Shown here one piece after another: positions 34,717 through 47,800 of a DNA stretch of 64,000 nucleotides. Source of the DNA: Macrophomina tecta (Eukaryota; Ascomycota; Dothideomycetes; Botryosphaeriales; Botryosphaeriaceae); NCBI GenBank assembly GCA_024180945.1, contig JAKSGN010000043.1, positions 1,302,001-1,366,000 of the forward strand. The letters run 5' to 3'. The notes below the pieces were generated by a model. That model saw only the letters and a program-made list of their open reading frames with translations. It was not told the DNA's origin and did no database searches. Position 1 is the stretch's first letter. Each line of letters begins with the position of its first letter. The translations under genes were made by a program, and so were the position numbers.

Positions 34717-36321
34717 TTATCCCATTGGCCTACACCTACGGAGCTCCTCCAAACCCTCCCCATTGAAGAACATGTCCCGACTGAAGCCATACTTGCCGCC
34801 CGTGCCTGGCCATTGTGGATACTGGCCAGGCCGGTACTCGGTAGGAATCGTGGGCGCTTCACTTGCTGTGGGTGTTGTGAAATCTTCCTCGAAGTGTGTC
34901 GTGTCGCTAATAATCGTGTCTCTCCTATCGTTATGGATCACCGTACCTTCAGCACGCTCTGAAAAGGCTGCCCCATCGGCATCATCCTGCCTGGTGAAGA
35001 CGGCAAACGGAGATGGTGATGTTGCAGAGCGCGAAGGTTCGCCATATTGTTCGGGTGTAGCCGCTCTCAAATGCTGCGAGCCACCAAGATCTGAGCTGCT
35101 TGTCACATCTGAAGGCGCGCAGATGCTCTCTGAAAGCACTGGTGAGCTACGGCCTCGTTCGCCTTCAAGGAAGACACTCCGCAGGCCGCGAGATTGGGCT
35201 GAGCTAGACGCTCTGCTTGAAGCGCGTTCCATTTGAGGGCTTCCAGAGGAGCGGCGAAGGGTGCGGCGGTGTTGGATTGATGAGGCACCCTTCGATCCGC
35301 CATCGACAGCAGGATCGGTCCCGTTGGCTGTGGTGGCTCTTTCACGGAGGTCATTGAGCCTCATCTCCCCAGCAGACATGGTTCGGATGAGTCTGCTGTA
35401 GCGCGGATTGGGCTGCCTCGAGATGGCAAGCTCAGAAACAGTGTCAGGATGCTCAGGACTTGCGGGCGCACTGCTCAAACCGTCCCTACGGGCACCGAGA
35501 CGAGAGGTAGGCGGCCTGCTGAACTCCTCGGTAGACCTGGGTCCAGCGGAATCGGGACCGGAACTGAAGTACGAGGAATCGCGATGGCGCGGGACAGCTT
35601 TGTGTTTGGCGAGTTCTAATTCGAGGCTCTGGGTACGGCGCTCCGAATCTAGGTACATGTCCAGAGCTTCTTTGATGGCGGCGTCGCGCTTCTCCAGCTC
35701 TGCAAAGATCTCTCCGTTCATCTTCCAAGAATCTCTCAACTTCTCCTCACAAGCTTCCTTGGACTGTTGGAGATCCTCGACACGGTCACAGAGATTGATG
35801 TTCTCTTCATGCAATTCATCTCGTTCTTCTTCAACAACCCTGAGCGTGTCGATCTTCTCCAGTGCGTCTTCCAACTCAGCCTCGAGGCGATGACTTCGTT
35901 CTTCAACCAGAGTGAGGCGCAGCTTGAGGTCGAAGTTGTCTTTACTCATCTTGTCCATGTTGGTCTGCTGCTCGCGCGAACCCATGCTGTAACACTGAGC
36001 ATGGTGGGCGGGACCGCTGGGATATTGCGATGTGAGGCTCGAGACGCGGTTACTCTGACCGCGCGGCCTGCGGCGGGCCCTCTTGCGATCCTCCTCGGAT
36101 TCGAAAATGTAGTCATCCATGCCTCGAGCAGGTTTGGGCTCAGAGAGACTGAAATGCTGGATGGGTTGCTCCGGCATACCAAGATGCTCGCGCCGTTCCC
36201 GAAGCTTTAGGCGAAGGTATTCGGACTTTGGTTCGGTCGCGGTCGGGATAGAGAGTGAAGAGGCCCGGGTTGGGGTGCGCAGAGCGCCGAGATCGCTACA
36301 GAATGGAAGAGTATGAGCCAT
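34717..36321 (-). CDS. Centrosomin N-terminal motif (CNN_1N)-like coiled-coil protein
   Basis: A single-exon 534-aa protein. Residues about 126-150 read KDNFDLKLRLTLVEER followed by heptads. This closely resembles the centrosomin motif 1 (KENFNLKLRIYFLEER-type) that recruits gamma-tubulin complexes in Mto1, Pcp1 and ApsB-type proteins. A charged coiled coil extends to about residue 240. The remainder is Ser/Arg/Pro-rich and probably disordered, with many SP and RxxS phosphorylation-like sites. The expected role is microtubule nucleation at spindle pole bodies or septa, but the protein is shorter than the well-studied members and may be a separate subfamily. Met at 36321 was taken because the frame upstream offers only a TTG. 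A 5' UTR intron cannot be excluded. Confidence 0.72.
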   Translation of the reverse strand: MAHTLPFCSDLGALRTPTRASSLSIPTATEPKSEYLRLKLRERREHLGMPEQPIQHFSLSEPKPARGMDDYIFESEEDRKRARRRPRGQSNRVSSLTSQYPSGPAHHAQCYSMGSREQQTNMDKMSKDNFDLKLRLTLVEERSHRLEAELEDALEKIDTLRVVEEERDELHEENINLCDRVEDLQQSKEACEEKLRDSWKMNGEIFAELEKRDAAIKEALDMYLDSERRTQSLELELAKHKAVPRHRDSSYFSSGPDSAGPRSTEEFSRPPTSRLGARRDGLSSAPASPEHPDTVSELAISRQPNPRYSRLIRTMSAGEMRLNDLRERATTANGTDPAVDGGSKGASSIQHRRTLRRSSGSPQMERASSRASSSAQSRGLRSVFLEGERGRSSPVLSESICAPSDVTSSSDLGGSQHLRAATPEQYGEPSRSATSPSPFAVFTRQDDADGAAFSERAEGTVIHNDRRDTIISDTTHFEEDFTTPTASEAPTIPTEYRPGQYPQWPGTGGKYGFSRDMFFNGEGLEELRRCRPMG

Positions 36322-38053
36322 GTTCAAAGACAAAGGCCGGTGAATGCTGTTGTCGCGGGGTGAGGAAGGCGCGAAAGAGGCGGCGGGGTGACGACGAATT
36401 TGAGCTGAGACACGACTGCGGTTTCTGCAAGCGGTGGTCAGTCAGACAGGCACGGGCGACGACGCGTGCGACGGTGGTTGGGCAGGCGGGGTGCCGCGCA
36501 GCCGTCTGCAATGCGCTGCTTTGTTGGACGACTTACAATGCAAGGTATCACGGCGAAGCGAAGGCAAGCGGGCGTGGTTGGCCGGGCCGCGGCTGCATAC
36601 CGGCGTTCTTGACAGCGCGCAGATGCACGAGCGGGCGGGAGCGCACGAACAGGCCGAGATACAGAAGGTGACAGTGAGAAAGTATGAGCACTTCGCGAGC
36701 GAGAGAACCGGTCGAAGCCATGGTTTGCGATAGGCGCAGCGGGACGAGGGCACGTTTGATCATCCGCCATATGCAATTTAGACGCTGAGTCGGGCATCCA
36801 CGACTAATAGCAGGGCGGGAAGTCGCTCGCAAGCACCTCCGAAGGCTTGGTGGGCTCCATTGCGATAGGGGTTGGGTTGCTGGAGAGCTGAGCGGCGAGG
36901 CGCGGCGGCGGCAACCAAGGGCGTGGACGAAGAGGCGGGTGCTCGAGGCAAAGAACAACGAACAGCAGGCAGCAGGGAATGAAGGCGATTGTGCTTGGCT
37001 GGAGAGGGCAGACAGAGGCAAGCTGTTGATATTTTGAAGAAAGCAGATCGCGTGCGAAGGCGCAAATTCGCTTGGGAAGCTAAATATTTCAGCGGGTCTG
37101 GGCCTGGTCGCCCCTTTCCGGTACTCCGCTGCCTCCGCAAAAATCAATCTCTAATGATCGGCTGCTGGGCGGGCACGGCGCAACCGGTTGCCTGGGCACT
37201 CGCGCTGTCTTTCCCTTCGGATCCGCAGGGGGGATCCGGGAGCTTGCGCTGACTGCCGCTTGCCTAGCGGCGAGGCAGCTCTTCCGAGAGGCCAGCCACA
37301 CCAAGCTCACGCATTCTTGCGACGCTTCTGCAGCGCCCTCGCTGCCATCCTTCGCCTCTTGTGGGATCGAGTTTCACAAGCCTGCCGCCCGCCCGAGCTG
37401 CCTATTTCCGCGTCAAGGGAACCGCCATGCCGCCTCCCTCAGCCCGTATTGCGTTCCGCGCTGCCGCAGTCGGGCGCGCCGTCATGTCGTGCCACAGATG
37501 AAGTGGAGTTCCCCGCCGACCCAGCAGACACCACAGACCAGAGGCCGGACGCCGATTCCAGCATCGTGGTTGACCAGCGGGCCTAACTTGCTCCCGCAAA
37601 CGGCGCGCCCACGCTTCCCCACTACGCCTGCAATGCGCCTAGCCCTTCCGTGCATATGCGGAGCGTCTTGCCAATGTCACAGAGCCCGGTCCAGCTTCCT
37701 CAGCGCTGCTGCACTGTCAGCGAAGCCTGAGCCGTTGCGGCCTCCAGCTTCCTATTCCATTGCGCGGCCTGACCAACGAATGGCCGAGACCAGATCGCCG
37801 CCGCTGATGCCAAACCTGTCGGGCGTTGCAAATCGCAACCGGAGCAGGCCCCCTCAGTCGTCTATCAAATATTTTGAAATCACGATTAGCTTCAGCTGCC
37901 CCACGCGGACAGCTCTTGCCGAGATCCCCGGATGTGCATTAGATTGCCAAATTATTTGTTTCGAGCCATAGAACCCGGAATGCGGAGAATTACCATCATG
38001 TGTACGAACTATTTTTGCATGCAGCTGCCGAGCGAAATATGTCAGATCGAAGA
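36322..38053. other. Intergenic region between the centrosomin-motif gene and erg27
   Basis: This is 1.7 kb of GC-rich DNA covering the upstream region of the centrosomin-motif gene and the 3' flank of erg27. Arg/Ala/Pro-rich open frames overlap on both strands, as expected of GC-rich noncoding DNA. No family is recognised. Confidence 0.5.
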
Positions 38054-39423
38054 TCAGACCACATTTCCGACTCTCGCCTCCCACTGCTCCCTCAATTCTT
38101 CCATCTGGCTCCAACACTTCCTTCCCAGCTCCTCAAATGCCTCTCGATCACCCTCCTTCAGAGCAAGGGCGCCTCGCTTGCGCCCCTTCCTATTCGTAGA
38201 TTCCCCGAGAATGCCGCCCCAGCCCCATCCCTCAACCTCCGTGCGGATCACTCTCTCGTGTCCCGCACGGTCAGTCGAACTTCCCCATTTTCCTTTGCCT
38301 TCGCGACCCTCTGCCTCGTCCAGCGTCTCCTGAGAAGCCAACGCCAGCCAGACCGAAGATACTGCAGCAGAGTAAGGGCGGACAGTGTGCCATATGCTCC
38401 CGAGCCAGCGAGAAATGTAGGAAGCCAGCATCCACAAATATATCATCAGCCAGGGAAACGGCAGAGGGAATATACCCGTCACAACGATGCCCGGATGTGA
38501 GAGATACATGCGCGGTCTCTTCTCATCGGCCAACTCGCCTGCAGCTTGCTTGTCCGCAGAGGCGTAGCGGGAAGTCCAGGGACGCGTCGAAGGGGAATCG
38601 TAGGTCAACGTGAGCACGTCGGTCAGGCGCTTCGAAGCTTCATAGGGCTGATCCGACTTGAGACCTTGGAAGTCATCAAGCGAGAACTCCGAGGCGTAGG
38701 CCTCAAGACTTGACATCCAGATGATGCGACCACTTGCAGGACGAGCCGCCGAAAGCAGTGGAGCGCAGTAGTGGCCCAGAAGATAGTGACCAAAGACATT
38801 GGCGCAGAAAACCTCACCAAGTGGCGGTTCTGCAGCACTGCCGGCTGCTGGGCCAGTCACGGTGCCGTTGGAGGCCTCCTCCCCAGCCTGAGGCTTAGTG
38901 ACCATGCCAATGGTGGCCTTCTTGAAACCCACAGGCCAGGTAGTGGCAGCAACCCAGTCGGTGAGGATTTTGTATATGGCCCAGGGCCAGTTGACGCCGG
39001 TCCACCCGCCTATGCCCGCATTGAATATCATAGCATCCAGCTTGGGTATGCCGCTTCTGAGCCTACTGGCGCACTGCTGCACGGAGACGATGGAGCAGAG
39101 GTCGAGGATCTCGGGCTGGAATCGGACGCGTTTTTGCAGGACCATGCTTATGCCGGGGATGCTCTTCTCGGCTTTGGCCGAGGCCCTCTGGAGGTGGGCC
39201 TCCAGATGCTTGACCGTGTCATCGCATTTGCGGCGGCTTCGAGTGGTGGGAATCAGGACGAGCGTCTGCGACTGAGGACGCGTCTGGAGGAATTCATCGA
39301 TCAGGCGGCAGCAGATGGCAAAGCCTATGCCGCTAGAGGGTGCGTCAGGACGAGCTTTCCAAATTGCGCGTGGGACACATACCTGTTCGCACCGGTCACG
39401 AGGACGTAGAAGGCGTCGTCCAT
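38054..39423 (-). CDS. erg27: 3-keto-steroid reductase (Erg27-like SDR)
   Basis: A short-chain dehydrogenase that reduces the C3 ketone during C4 demethylation of ergosterol precursors, acting at the ER with Erg25, Erg26 and Erg28. The exons 39423-39383 and 39332-38054 (50-nt GT-AG intron) give 439 aa. The Rossmann glycine motif TGANSGIG (residues 10-17) is rebuilt exactly across the splice junction, which confirms the intron. NAGIGG follows in the middle, and the catalytic YxxxK is Y244EASK248. The Erg27-type insertion WPWAIYKILTDW after the NAG motif and the hydrophobic stretch FPWLMIYLWMLASYI separate it from generic SDRs. The C-terminus carries a basic, Gly/Trp-rich insert and a charged helix. 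It is two genes from dsc2, whose complex activates sterol regulators. Confidence 0.9.
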
Positions 39424-42400
39424 AGCGAGCTGTTGTGGAGGCGGGAAGGAGGAGCTGTCGGAGAATTCTGCAAGCCGAGCTTGGCGTGTCACCGCCCAGA
39501 ACCACACCACCACCAAGCCTCACCCGGCCCCGAGCGTCCATGCTGTGCGTACAGCCCCGACCAGACCCAATCCATACTTTGGCCAACACGCATCGCTGGC
39601 CGGCCAACCTGCAGCCTTCACGGCAGGCGGCACCCGGAGCCTTTCCGCTATTGACTTCGGGCGTGAATGCACGTTAACCCCGCAGGCCGGAAGGCTCAAA
39701 CAGTCCCCTGCCGCCTGGCCCTTGCAACATCATGCTCCAGTTCTCTCGCCGCTGCAGTCTCCAAACTCTTGATGCGTTGATTGCAGGCCAGCTCCCACAC
39801 GAAGTCCTGGATGGGCACCCGTAGCCCTTACCATGGACATGTTGTCGGATGCACGTCTACTCAGCTTCCCACCACAGGGAAATTCCCACCAAACCGAGCC
39901 TCACTTCTGCGTTGCCGCCAGACGCGCCCTCCGCCTTCCTTTTTGGACACTTTCGATATAATCCTTATTTTCCTGGACCGCCGACCTTCTGGCTCCTATT
40001 TAACTCCATGCCTTCCGACCGCACTCAAAATATTCGAAGGACTTCCCGGGGGACAGGGGCTGCTGTGCCTGCCAGCACATCGCCAGGTGTCACTCGTCCC
40101 GCTGCTTAGCAATTAATCATGGGTTACCGTTAAGTCCGGGCTTTGAGTTGAGCATACTGCCTCGCTTCTGCTAGCGTACGTGTGGTAAGTCGTGGCTGGT
40201 AAACGGCTCCAACGTATCCGGTAATCCGTGTTCGGTCAAGGCAAGACAGGCCTGGTATTCCGCACGAGGCAGGCGTCAAAGTACTGCGACAGCAAGCGTA
40301 GCGGTGCATGGGAGTTTGATGATGTGTCCAATTAAAAGTTTTTACGGAAACTTTCAAGCTGGCGTCTGGGCGAAGGCTTCGGCTTCTACACTAATCGTAG
40401 GCCACAGTACTTTCGAGACCGACTCTTACCAGCCTTTACAGCCACAAAATTTTCAGCATAGAAGCTCACGCACGACCCAAAGCCTTCAAGGCCACAGTTA
40501 TAGGGTTGCAGCATTTATCTGGCCCCTATGGTTCCGGGTGTCGCATGGTGCTCCCGAACCATACTTTCCGAGTATCTCACAACTCGATCTACTTCTTGTT
40601 GGTATTTCTGCAGACCTGGACTCGCAGAGAGACCGCAGCTCTTCACCCGGGGCTCTTCCACCAACCACCGATACTGCTGCTAATAGATCGAGGTCGACTC
40701 AATTGCACGAGTCGTCTCGGAGTGTTCCGAGATCTACTACATGCATTTCATACGAGAGCACTGATCAGCTCGAGCTTTGGATGGCCGGAAGCCATGACTG
40801 TTTAGCCTGTGATTGGTTGTTCCGAGATGCCTCGCTTGCGTCTCTGTCAGTCATCCTCAATGCATGTGCTGCCTCGTATCGCGGTTGAAGGCAGCCTCAC
40901 AAGCACCCGTTGGACTACCTTCCGCCAGTGTACAAGGACAGCCAGTCTGGGCATCAGCTAGCACCACATGACCTACACTTCGCAATCTATTTCTCTTCGC
41001 AGAAACCCAGCCATGGTTGCACCCGCACCCGTGGCGACGGCCCGTTGCAGCGCAGGGAGTGAAGGTGAACAGTACGTATCGACATGGTCATGAAACGCGA
41101 TCAAGAGATCTCTCCCGATGCTCCCATTCTGGCGCACACCGGTGTCACAGGAGCGAATTCCCAGCAAGCAAGCCGATACGCGATGCCCGATGGCACTATT
41201 GCAGTTCAGCGGTGAGCGAGGGACGCACCAAGTGCACAGATTGAGCGGTCCGGTGCTGCTGCCTTCACCCCTCACAGCGAGGCTTGCTTTCTGCCCGCCT
41301 CCCCGCATCGTCCATTGGGAAACATGGCATTCACGCACCCCGGTTTCCCGCTATCCGGGTCTCTACTCAATACTGCTATGCAGCCGTGTGCACGTTACAC
41401 ATCTCGTCACCCGCCTCTCTGCTAATGGGACTTTCCAAGATTGCCGGTCACTGTCTTCCTTCTCCCTTGCCCTGTGCTCGCAGCGCGGAAAGCTGCATCG
41501 CATGGCCGAAGTAGGGGGCAGCCAAGATGCAGCCGCCGAATGATGGTGAAATCTTTCTGTGTGAGAAAAGGAAGGGGGTTTGATGCTTGCAAAACAAGAT
41601 CCTGGTTCACGAAATTAGAGTCCCATTTCTATGCTCGGAAAGACTTGTCACTTCCATCGCTCCCTTCCAGCTGTGAACTTCCACGAAGCGCGTACGCGGT
41701 ATCTAACACACCCAGCCTCCTTCGGTGTCATTTCGTGTAATGCATGGCCAATGAATGGACTGGTGCGTATCGTCGTTCGTCCTTTGCCTTCCGCCGCCGG
41801 CCGGCCGGCGAAGCAACTGGACTGTGCTATGCGGCTGCGGCTGGTTCTTGCGAACGCCGCCCAACCATCCTTCCTTGACTATGCCCCGTCACGATCATTT
41901 AGTCTTTTTGACTTCTAAACTCCAGACTACTGACGCGATTGCTACCGGATCACCAAGATCTACGGCAATCGGCTGCGTGCGCACGGCCGTCCCAGGAAAA
42001 AGAAAAAGGAAAAAGCTAGAGTACGCACGAGGATGAGAGGGAAAAGGAAGATGTGTCAAAACGTTTGTTTTGCATTAAAGTTTATTCTCCCATCTTACGC
42101 CGCCCACGATGCCGCATAGCAGCCTTTCGGCTCTGTCTCTCTTTTTCCCCTGACAACCTGCCTTTTTACCCAATACAGCCTGCCTCGGGATGTACCAAAT
42201 GGGGAAATTTGGATAAAGTCAACGACAGGGAAAATTTTCCGTTTAGCTATCTACTTTTCGCCGACTGGACGAAGCAGTCGTTGACCTGGACGGGGGAGTG
42301 TCGGGCAGCTGTGTCGCAGATGACTCCCGATTATACGAGGCACGGCAGCTTCTCTCTGTCTCTCATTCGGTATGTTCTAAATTTAGATTTTCTTGTTCGC

Positions 42401-42775
42401 TCGTCTTTTTGCGCTTTTTTTTTTTTCGAAGAAGGTAAAGAAGAAAGAGAACGGGATACACGTTTCGTCGGAAATAATATCGCTGTGACCTGCCACTCCT
42501 TCTATGCATCTTTATAGTGGTGGTATCCCTGCACGCACTTCGCACAGACTGAACCGCTTGGAGACAAGACAACCAAGCTAAAATGCCCTAAGCCTCACAG
42601 ACCACTTCATGGCGAAGAGTGAGAAGTTCGGACATGGCATTGAGGCGCCCATCAAATCAGACGTTCGCGCCGTCCCTCCCAAGACTCCAGACCGGTCTTA
42701 GGGCCCAAGGAGCTACGCATCAAGCGAGGCGGGGCATCACCTTCATGGTTCACGCTATGAGGCTCGGTTCGGGAC

Positions 42776-42796
42776 AAAAAAAAAAAAAAAAAAAAA
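42776..42796. repeat. Poly(A) tract, about 21 nt
   Basis: A long A-run inside the gene-poor stretch. No retroelement body is recognisable upstream. Confidence 0.9.
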
Positions 42797-43643
42797 TAGA
42801 AAGGCCCTTCTGGGAGAAATAGCAAAGCGGAAGATCCGGAAGTACTTCGACCACGGTGAGAATCAGGGAGCGTGCGGAGAACGCGTCATTAGGGATGAGC
42901 CTGGTTCGCGCGCGTGCGAGCTCGCTTTGTATGTATCTCTGCCTATCTCTGCAGGGACGAAATAGCTTTTATCCAGAAAGGTAGGTCCTCCGCACGCAAA
43001 GGCCCCTCGGAGAACTTCATGCCAAGGAAATAGCGTTGGAAGTCATAATTACGGCAGTCCACAGCACAATGCGTTCTCCGAAGTACAGTGGAGTAGAGTG
43101 AAAGGAGGTACTCGAGATGCCATATGACACAATAGGGCTCGATATTGTCTCGCTCACGCTGTGCCCCTGTGAGACATGCGGGGAGGAAGGAGAAAGAGCA
43201 CGGAGAGAGCCGCTCATGTGCAACGCTACACACGTAACGACGTCAGATGAAAAGGGGCGTTGGATAGAAAACTCCAGAACAGAGTAAAAGAAACCGCGAA
43301 TGGAGGGGACGCATGAAATACACGCCAAGGAAAGACAAGACACGAGAGATCGAGTCAGGCATTTTTCAGCGAGCAAAAATTTCTCCACCTCATGCTCGTC
43401 ATCGCGCAAATCGTTGACTGTGTGGGCAATCATGTCCCGTGCCTACATGAGTCGTTGGAAGAGCAGATCTGCATGCTGTACACTGGACATGCGTTTACGG
43501 TGCCACGCGCGGCATCCAATTGTCTCCAGCAACCGGCTTTTCTCGCAAAGAGTCGGTGTGTGGATATGATGGGGAAAAGGCTGAAGGAGAGGGGATAGCA
43601 AGATTAAGGGGAAGGAGGGAAGCTGAGGTGGCGTGCGTGGTCG

Positions 43644-43661
43644 CACACACACACACACACA
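43644..43661. repeat. (CA)n microsatellite
   Basis: About nine CA units in the gene-poor stretch. Confidence 0.9.
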
Positions 43662-44870
43662 TGCCAACGTCCAGTTAGTCAAAAGGGATGGTGCTGGTCC
43701 GCGAAGCAGCAAGAACGAGAAAAGTCGGTACGCACGACGGTGCCACAAAGATACTGCGGGAAGCCTAACGAACGGCCAAGAAGGACGATGCCCCTTCTTT
43801 GTCGCTCTTCCACGACAGCTGAACTCCCCGCCGTATTCCTTTCTTCCTAGATCACAAGAGAGAGAGAAAGGCGCACGGTCGAAGGGAAACCAATGAGAGG
43901 AAAGACAAGGCGCGTGCGAAGGGGTGAGGTAATACACCATGCAGTGAGTTCTAGCCTTTCCCAGCAATATCAAGAGCCCGATATACGGCTAGCTATCAAG
44001 GTCAAGGTTCAAGCACAGCACAGCAGACGCGGAACAGCAAGCCAACAGGCCGGCACGGGATGCTGAACCTGTGGCTCGCACTCCTTATGCCCGCTTCATT
44101 CTCCTTCTCCCCTGCCGGCATCCGGTCTGCAACGACGCCCTTGACTCCTTTTCCTCTAACCGCGAGTGAGAGGGGAAAAAAAAAGCTTACCCAAACGTAT
44201 ATGTATGCGCGTGTTACAGGGGCCCCCGTCGATGCATGCGCACATCATCGGCCCCGCCGGAACAGCCGATCGTCTTTCCTACCAGGATCATGCAGTCAGT
44301 CTAGCTGCGTCGGCGCCCATCATCAGTCAGACGAGCGGCAGCAGCAAGCAGTGCCAGAGAAATAACAATGAACCAGAAAAAATCAGTATCACACGAGGCA
44401 TGTCACACCTCTCCCTCTCCGTACACCGTAACAGTGACAACAACTGGGGCTACACCAGATCTCCCACTAGTGAAGCCGTGGCGCCGAGATCGGGTGGGTC
44501 TCTCTCACTAGAGAAAAAAAAATGGACAGCGTGGTTGTACAACGGATGAGAGCGAGAGAAGCAGACAACACACACTTCGTCTCCGCCGCCGCCCCTCTTC
44601 TTGGTAGTACACTCACTGGTTGTTGTCGTTGTTGTCGAGAGAGAGGCGGTGAAGTGTGTGCTGTGCGTGGGTGGGTGTGGAGATTGAACGCTCGCACACC
44701 CCCCGGCACCCGAACCCCCCGGATGTATGCGAACTCTTGACGCGCATGCGAGCGCGAACAGCGGGCGTGCGACCACGAACGACGTGAAACCGGGATGTGC
44801 GGGCTGTGCGTTGTTTTCCGATTTTGACACACAAGAATCATGTCCCCCTTTTCCTTTTTTTCTCTCTCTC

Positions 44871-44888
44871 TTTTTTTTTTTTTTTTTT
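44871..44888. repeat. Poly(T) tract after a CT repeat
   Basis: A pyrimidine block: CT repeats followed by 18 consecutive T. Such tracts are common upstream of fungal promoters, but no gene start follows within sight. Confidence 0.85.
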
Positions 44889-47800
44889 GCCTGTGATGTG
44901 TGCATGACAAAGAACGAAACGCAAGGTTTAGATGTGCAGAGGAACGGAGAAACGGATGAGAAGTGGATCTGCGATTGATAGGGTTTGCGGGCCTTACGAC
45001 ACCTCAGGCTTGTTGAGAAGGCAAAAGCTATCCCTTCCAATCCTTCCAACTATTGTTGTTCGTAACAGGCTCGAGAGGAACCCCTTGTTCGTAAAAAGAG
45101 AGGCTTCGCGGCAAGGCCTCCCTCTGATCCCCTTGGCGAGACAACTCGACCTTGATGTCGGGCGGTCATGGTTGGCTGCATTCTCACGTTCAGCTCATCC
45201 AGCCAGCTGTCGTACTTTCTGGTTCTGTCTGTGCATGCGACGCAGTAGTCGTGGCAGCCTATCTTCTAAACCGCTCCTGGTCAGTAAGCAGCATCATCCT
45301 TGAAGCCGACCGACGGTGGCCTGCATTAGCCCAGCGACCGGGGGGAGTGACTCGGAAGAAAGCGAAGATCCCTTCCCAGAAATTCGCATGGAACAACGAT
45401 AGAACAGTTTCCACGAGAAAACGTAACATTAGACTGGGGTCAAGGAAAGAGAGGCAGAAAGTGTGGGTAAGGCGACTGATGATCTCTCGCTTTCCCCCCT
45501 AGCCCTCTTTTGTTCCCTTTTCATTTTGTGAGCAATCATATTTCTTTTTTAGCAATTTCTCTAGTCGTCCCTCGGTCTTTTCTCGTTGCTTTCCTCGCGT
45601 TCCTGACTTGGCACGGTGAGCTTCTCGAAAATCTTCAATGCAAGGGGTTGACCGGGAAAAAAAGAGGTGCAGAGGAATTTGGGGAGTTTGGGGGGGTTAT
45701 CTCATCCTTTGTTTCTTTTTTTTTTCTTTTTTTTTCTTGGTTTGCTTTGGTTATATGACATGATATTGGTAGCATACCTGCCTCGCACCAAAAGTGAGAT
45801 GATATGTCGAAAGGTATGGAGGGAGGCGGAATTGTAGGAGGATCCAAGAAAATATGGGAGGCATCCAAAGACCAAAAAGTGCACCTGGGAAATCCCAACA
45901 GTGTCATGGCGAGAGCGTAGGAAAATAGGCGTAAGTTGGAAAGGCTGTTGCGATAGGAAAGGTTGCGGCCTCCAAATACACAAAAGTATAAAGAACTCCA
46001 ATGGAAAACGCTCTCAACCCCAGAACCGGCCACCGGGTCGCCATGGAAGCAAGTGAGACTCGCTCTTTTTCGTTTCGCCGCCAATGAAAGATCTCAAAAA
46101 TCGTCTCGTGGTATAATAACGCGCTCGTTTCCGGTTTCGAGATTCGAATGCATCGTATCGTATTGCTATCGGCCGTGTCTCTTTCCCTGGTTCTATGCGG
46201 AATGCGCGACTAGTGCTCTACACATGCGCAGCAGCGGGCCTGCCAACTGCTGTCCGGGCTTGGGTCTTGCTGCGGCAGTCACCTAGTGAAAATAGAAAAC
46301 GACGTATCAGCTGCCCTGTGTCCTATCACGGCGCACACTCCGGTTATTGCTCACCGCATAGCTCGTCTAGTCGATATTCACTGTGACAACAAACCGTCAG
46401 TACGGTCACTCATGCAATCTTTGGGGTGATCATGTGGTATGGCTGATCTGTGGGGTTGCTTGCGTGGCGTGGCACCTGCGTGAAGATACAAGCGCGCGGG
46501 TAACTTGGGACAAGCCCATGTGTATGCGGTGTAGTGAACTACTCACATAGCGACTACATTGGCTGGACACCTGCGATGGGTTTCCTGGTATTTGATGCAC
46601 CAAGCACGTACGGTAAAGCGCAAATGCGAGCACTTGTAATGGACCTGGGTGTAGTCACACATGGCGCCGGGGGCCGGAGGCAAGGGGGATTCGATGGCGG
46701 CGACGGGGATGTTGGCCTGAGACCGTCCTTCTCAGCTGTGCAACAGGGACAAAAGTCGATAGAGTGGACAGCAGGCGATTCCGGGGAATGGGTGATCAAG
46801 GCAGTCGGGTCCGGCTGGATACCCTTCCTCAGAGATGGGATGTAGAGTATAGGATGAAGCTGGAGGCGGTCGTTGGGCGGACGCGGAGCAAGTGGTTTCA
46901 GAGGTCTTGCTGGAGTCTTGTTTGGGCGGATCAATAAAGACGGGCCGGCATACAGTGCAGGACGGGAGGGGCTTATGTATGTACGTACTTCCTGCGGTGA
47001 TTGCTGGGGTCGCTCTATGCCAGGAGCGGGAAAAGCTGGCGGGGGATTTCGGATGCCAAAGGTTCCTGTCTCCCCTAAGGCAGACGGGCAGGCTAGAGCG
47101 ACGCAGGGAAGGGATGGGGCAAGCCAGGTAACAGGTAGCAGGGAATAGGAGGACAAGGAAGTGAAGCGCAGGGCGGGATGGCGGCAGGATGGAGGCGGAC
47201 GGCTAGGTACTAGGTATAGGGTTTATGACGAAAATGGTGTATGGGTCTGGCTTCGATGCTGGGAATGGACTTTGTGCTAGTGGGAAGTGGGAACCATGCA
47301 AGCCTTTAGCTTCCGCAGCCCTTGCCGCGGATGCATATACCTTACAGGGCACAGGGCTGGAAGGGGCTCGCGCTGGGGGGATCTGATGGGATGATGGTCA
47401 GTGGTGGTCCAGGCTTCAGGATGACGCTAGCATCCATTTGATCTTTTCCTACCTCAGGGCCTAGGCCACCGCACTGTCTTGGCCACCGTTGATGGCTTCG
47501 CTCCGGTTGGTGAGTGGCGTTGTGGTGCGGATGGTGGACGCGGCCGGTGCTCAGCCTTGTGCCGCAGCAGCAGCAGATACACCGGATGAAGGACTGCTCG
47601 CGTGCGCGTGCGCTTCCCGGCAGATGAAGAGAACCCAACGGCCCGCAGCCTGGTTCGTCCACTGAAGGTGTAAAGCTTCTGGAAGGCCGGGTGTAGGGTT
47701 GGAGGGCTAGCGACACCGCATAACCCGGAATTACAAGAAAGAGGATGAAAGAGATGGACGAGGGAGCAAATCAGTCAGGCCGCTGCAGAAAAAGGTGGTG

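Noticed and set aside
43443..47156. Frames of 150-200 codons at 43.4-44.0, 44.4-45.0, 45.6-46.1 and 46.5-47.2 kb
   Set aside because: Each runs through homopolymer or microsatellite DNA or has random-looking composition. None could be linked by splice sites into a recognisable protein.
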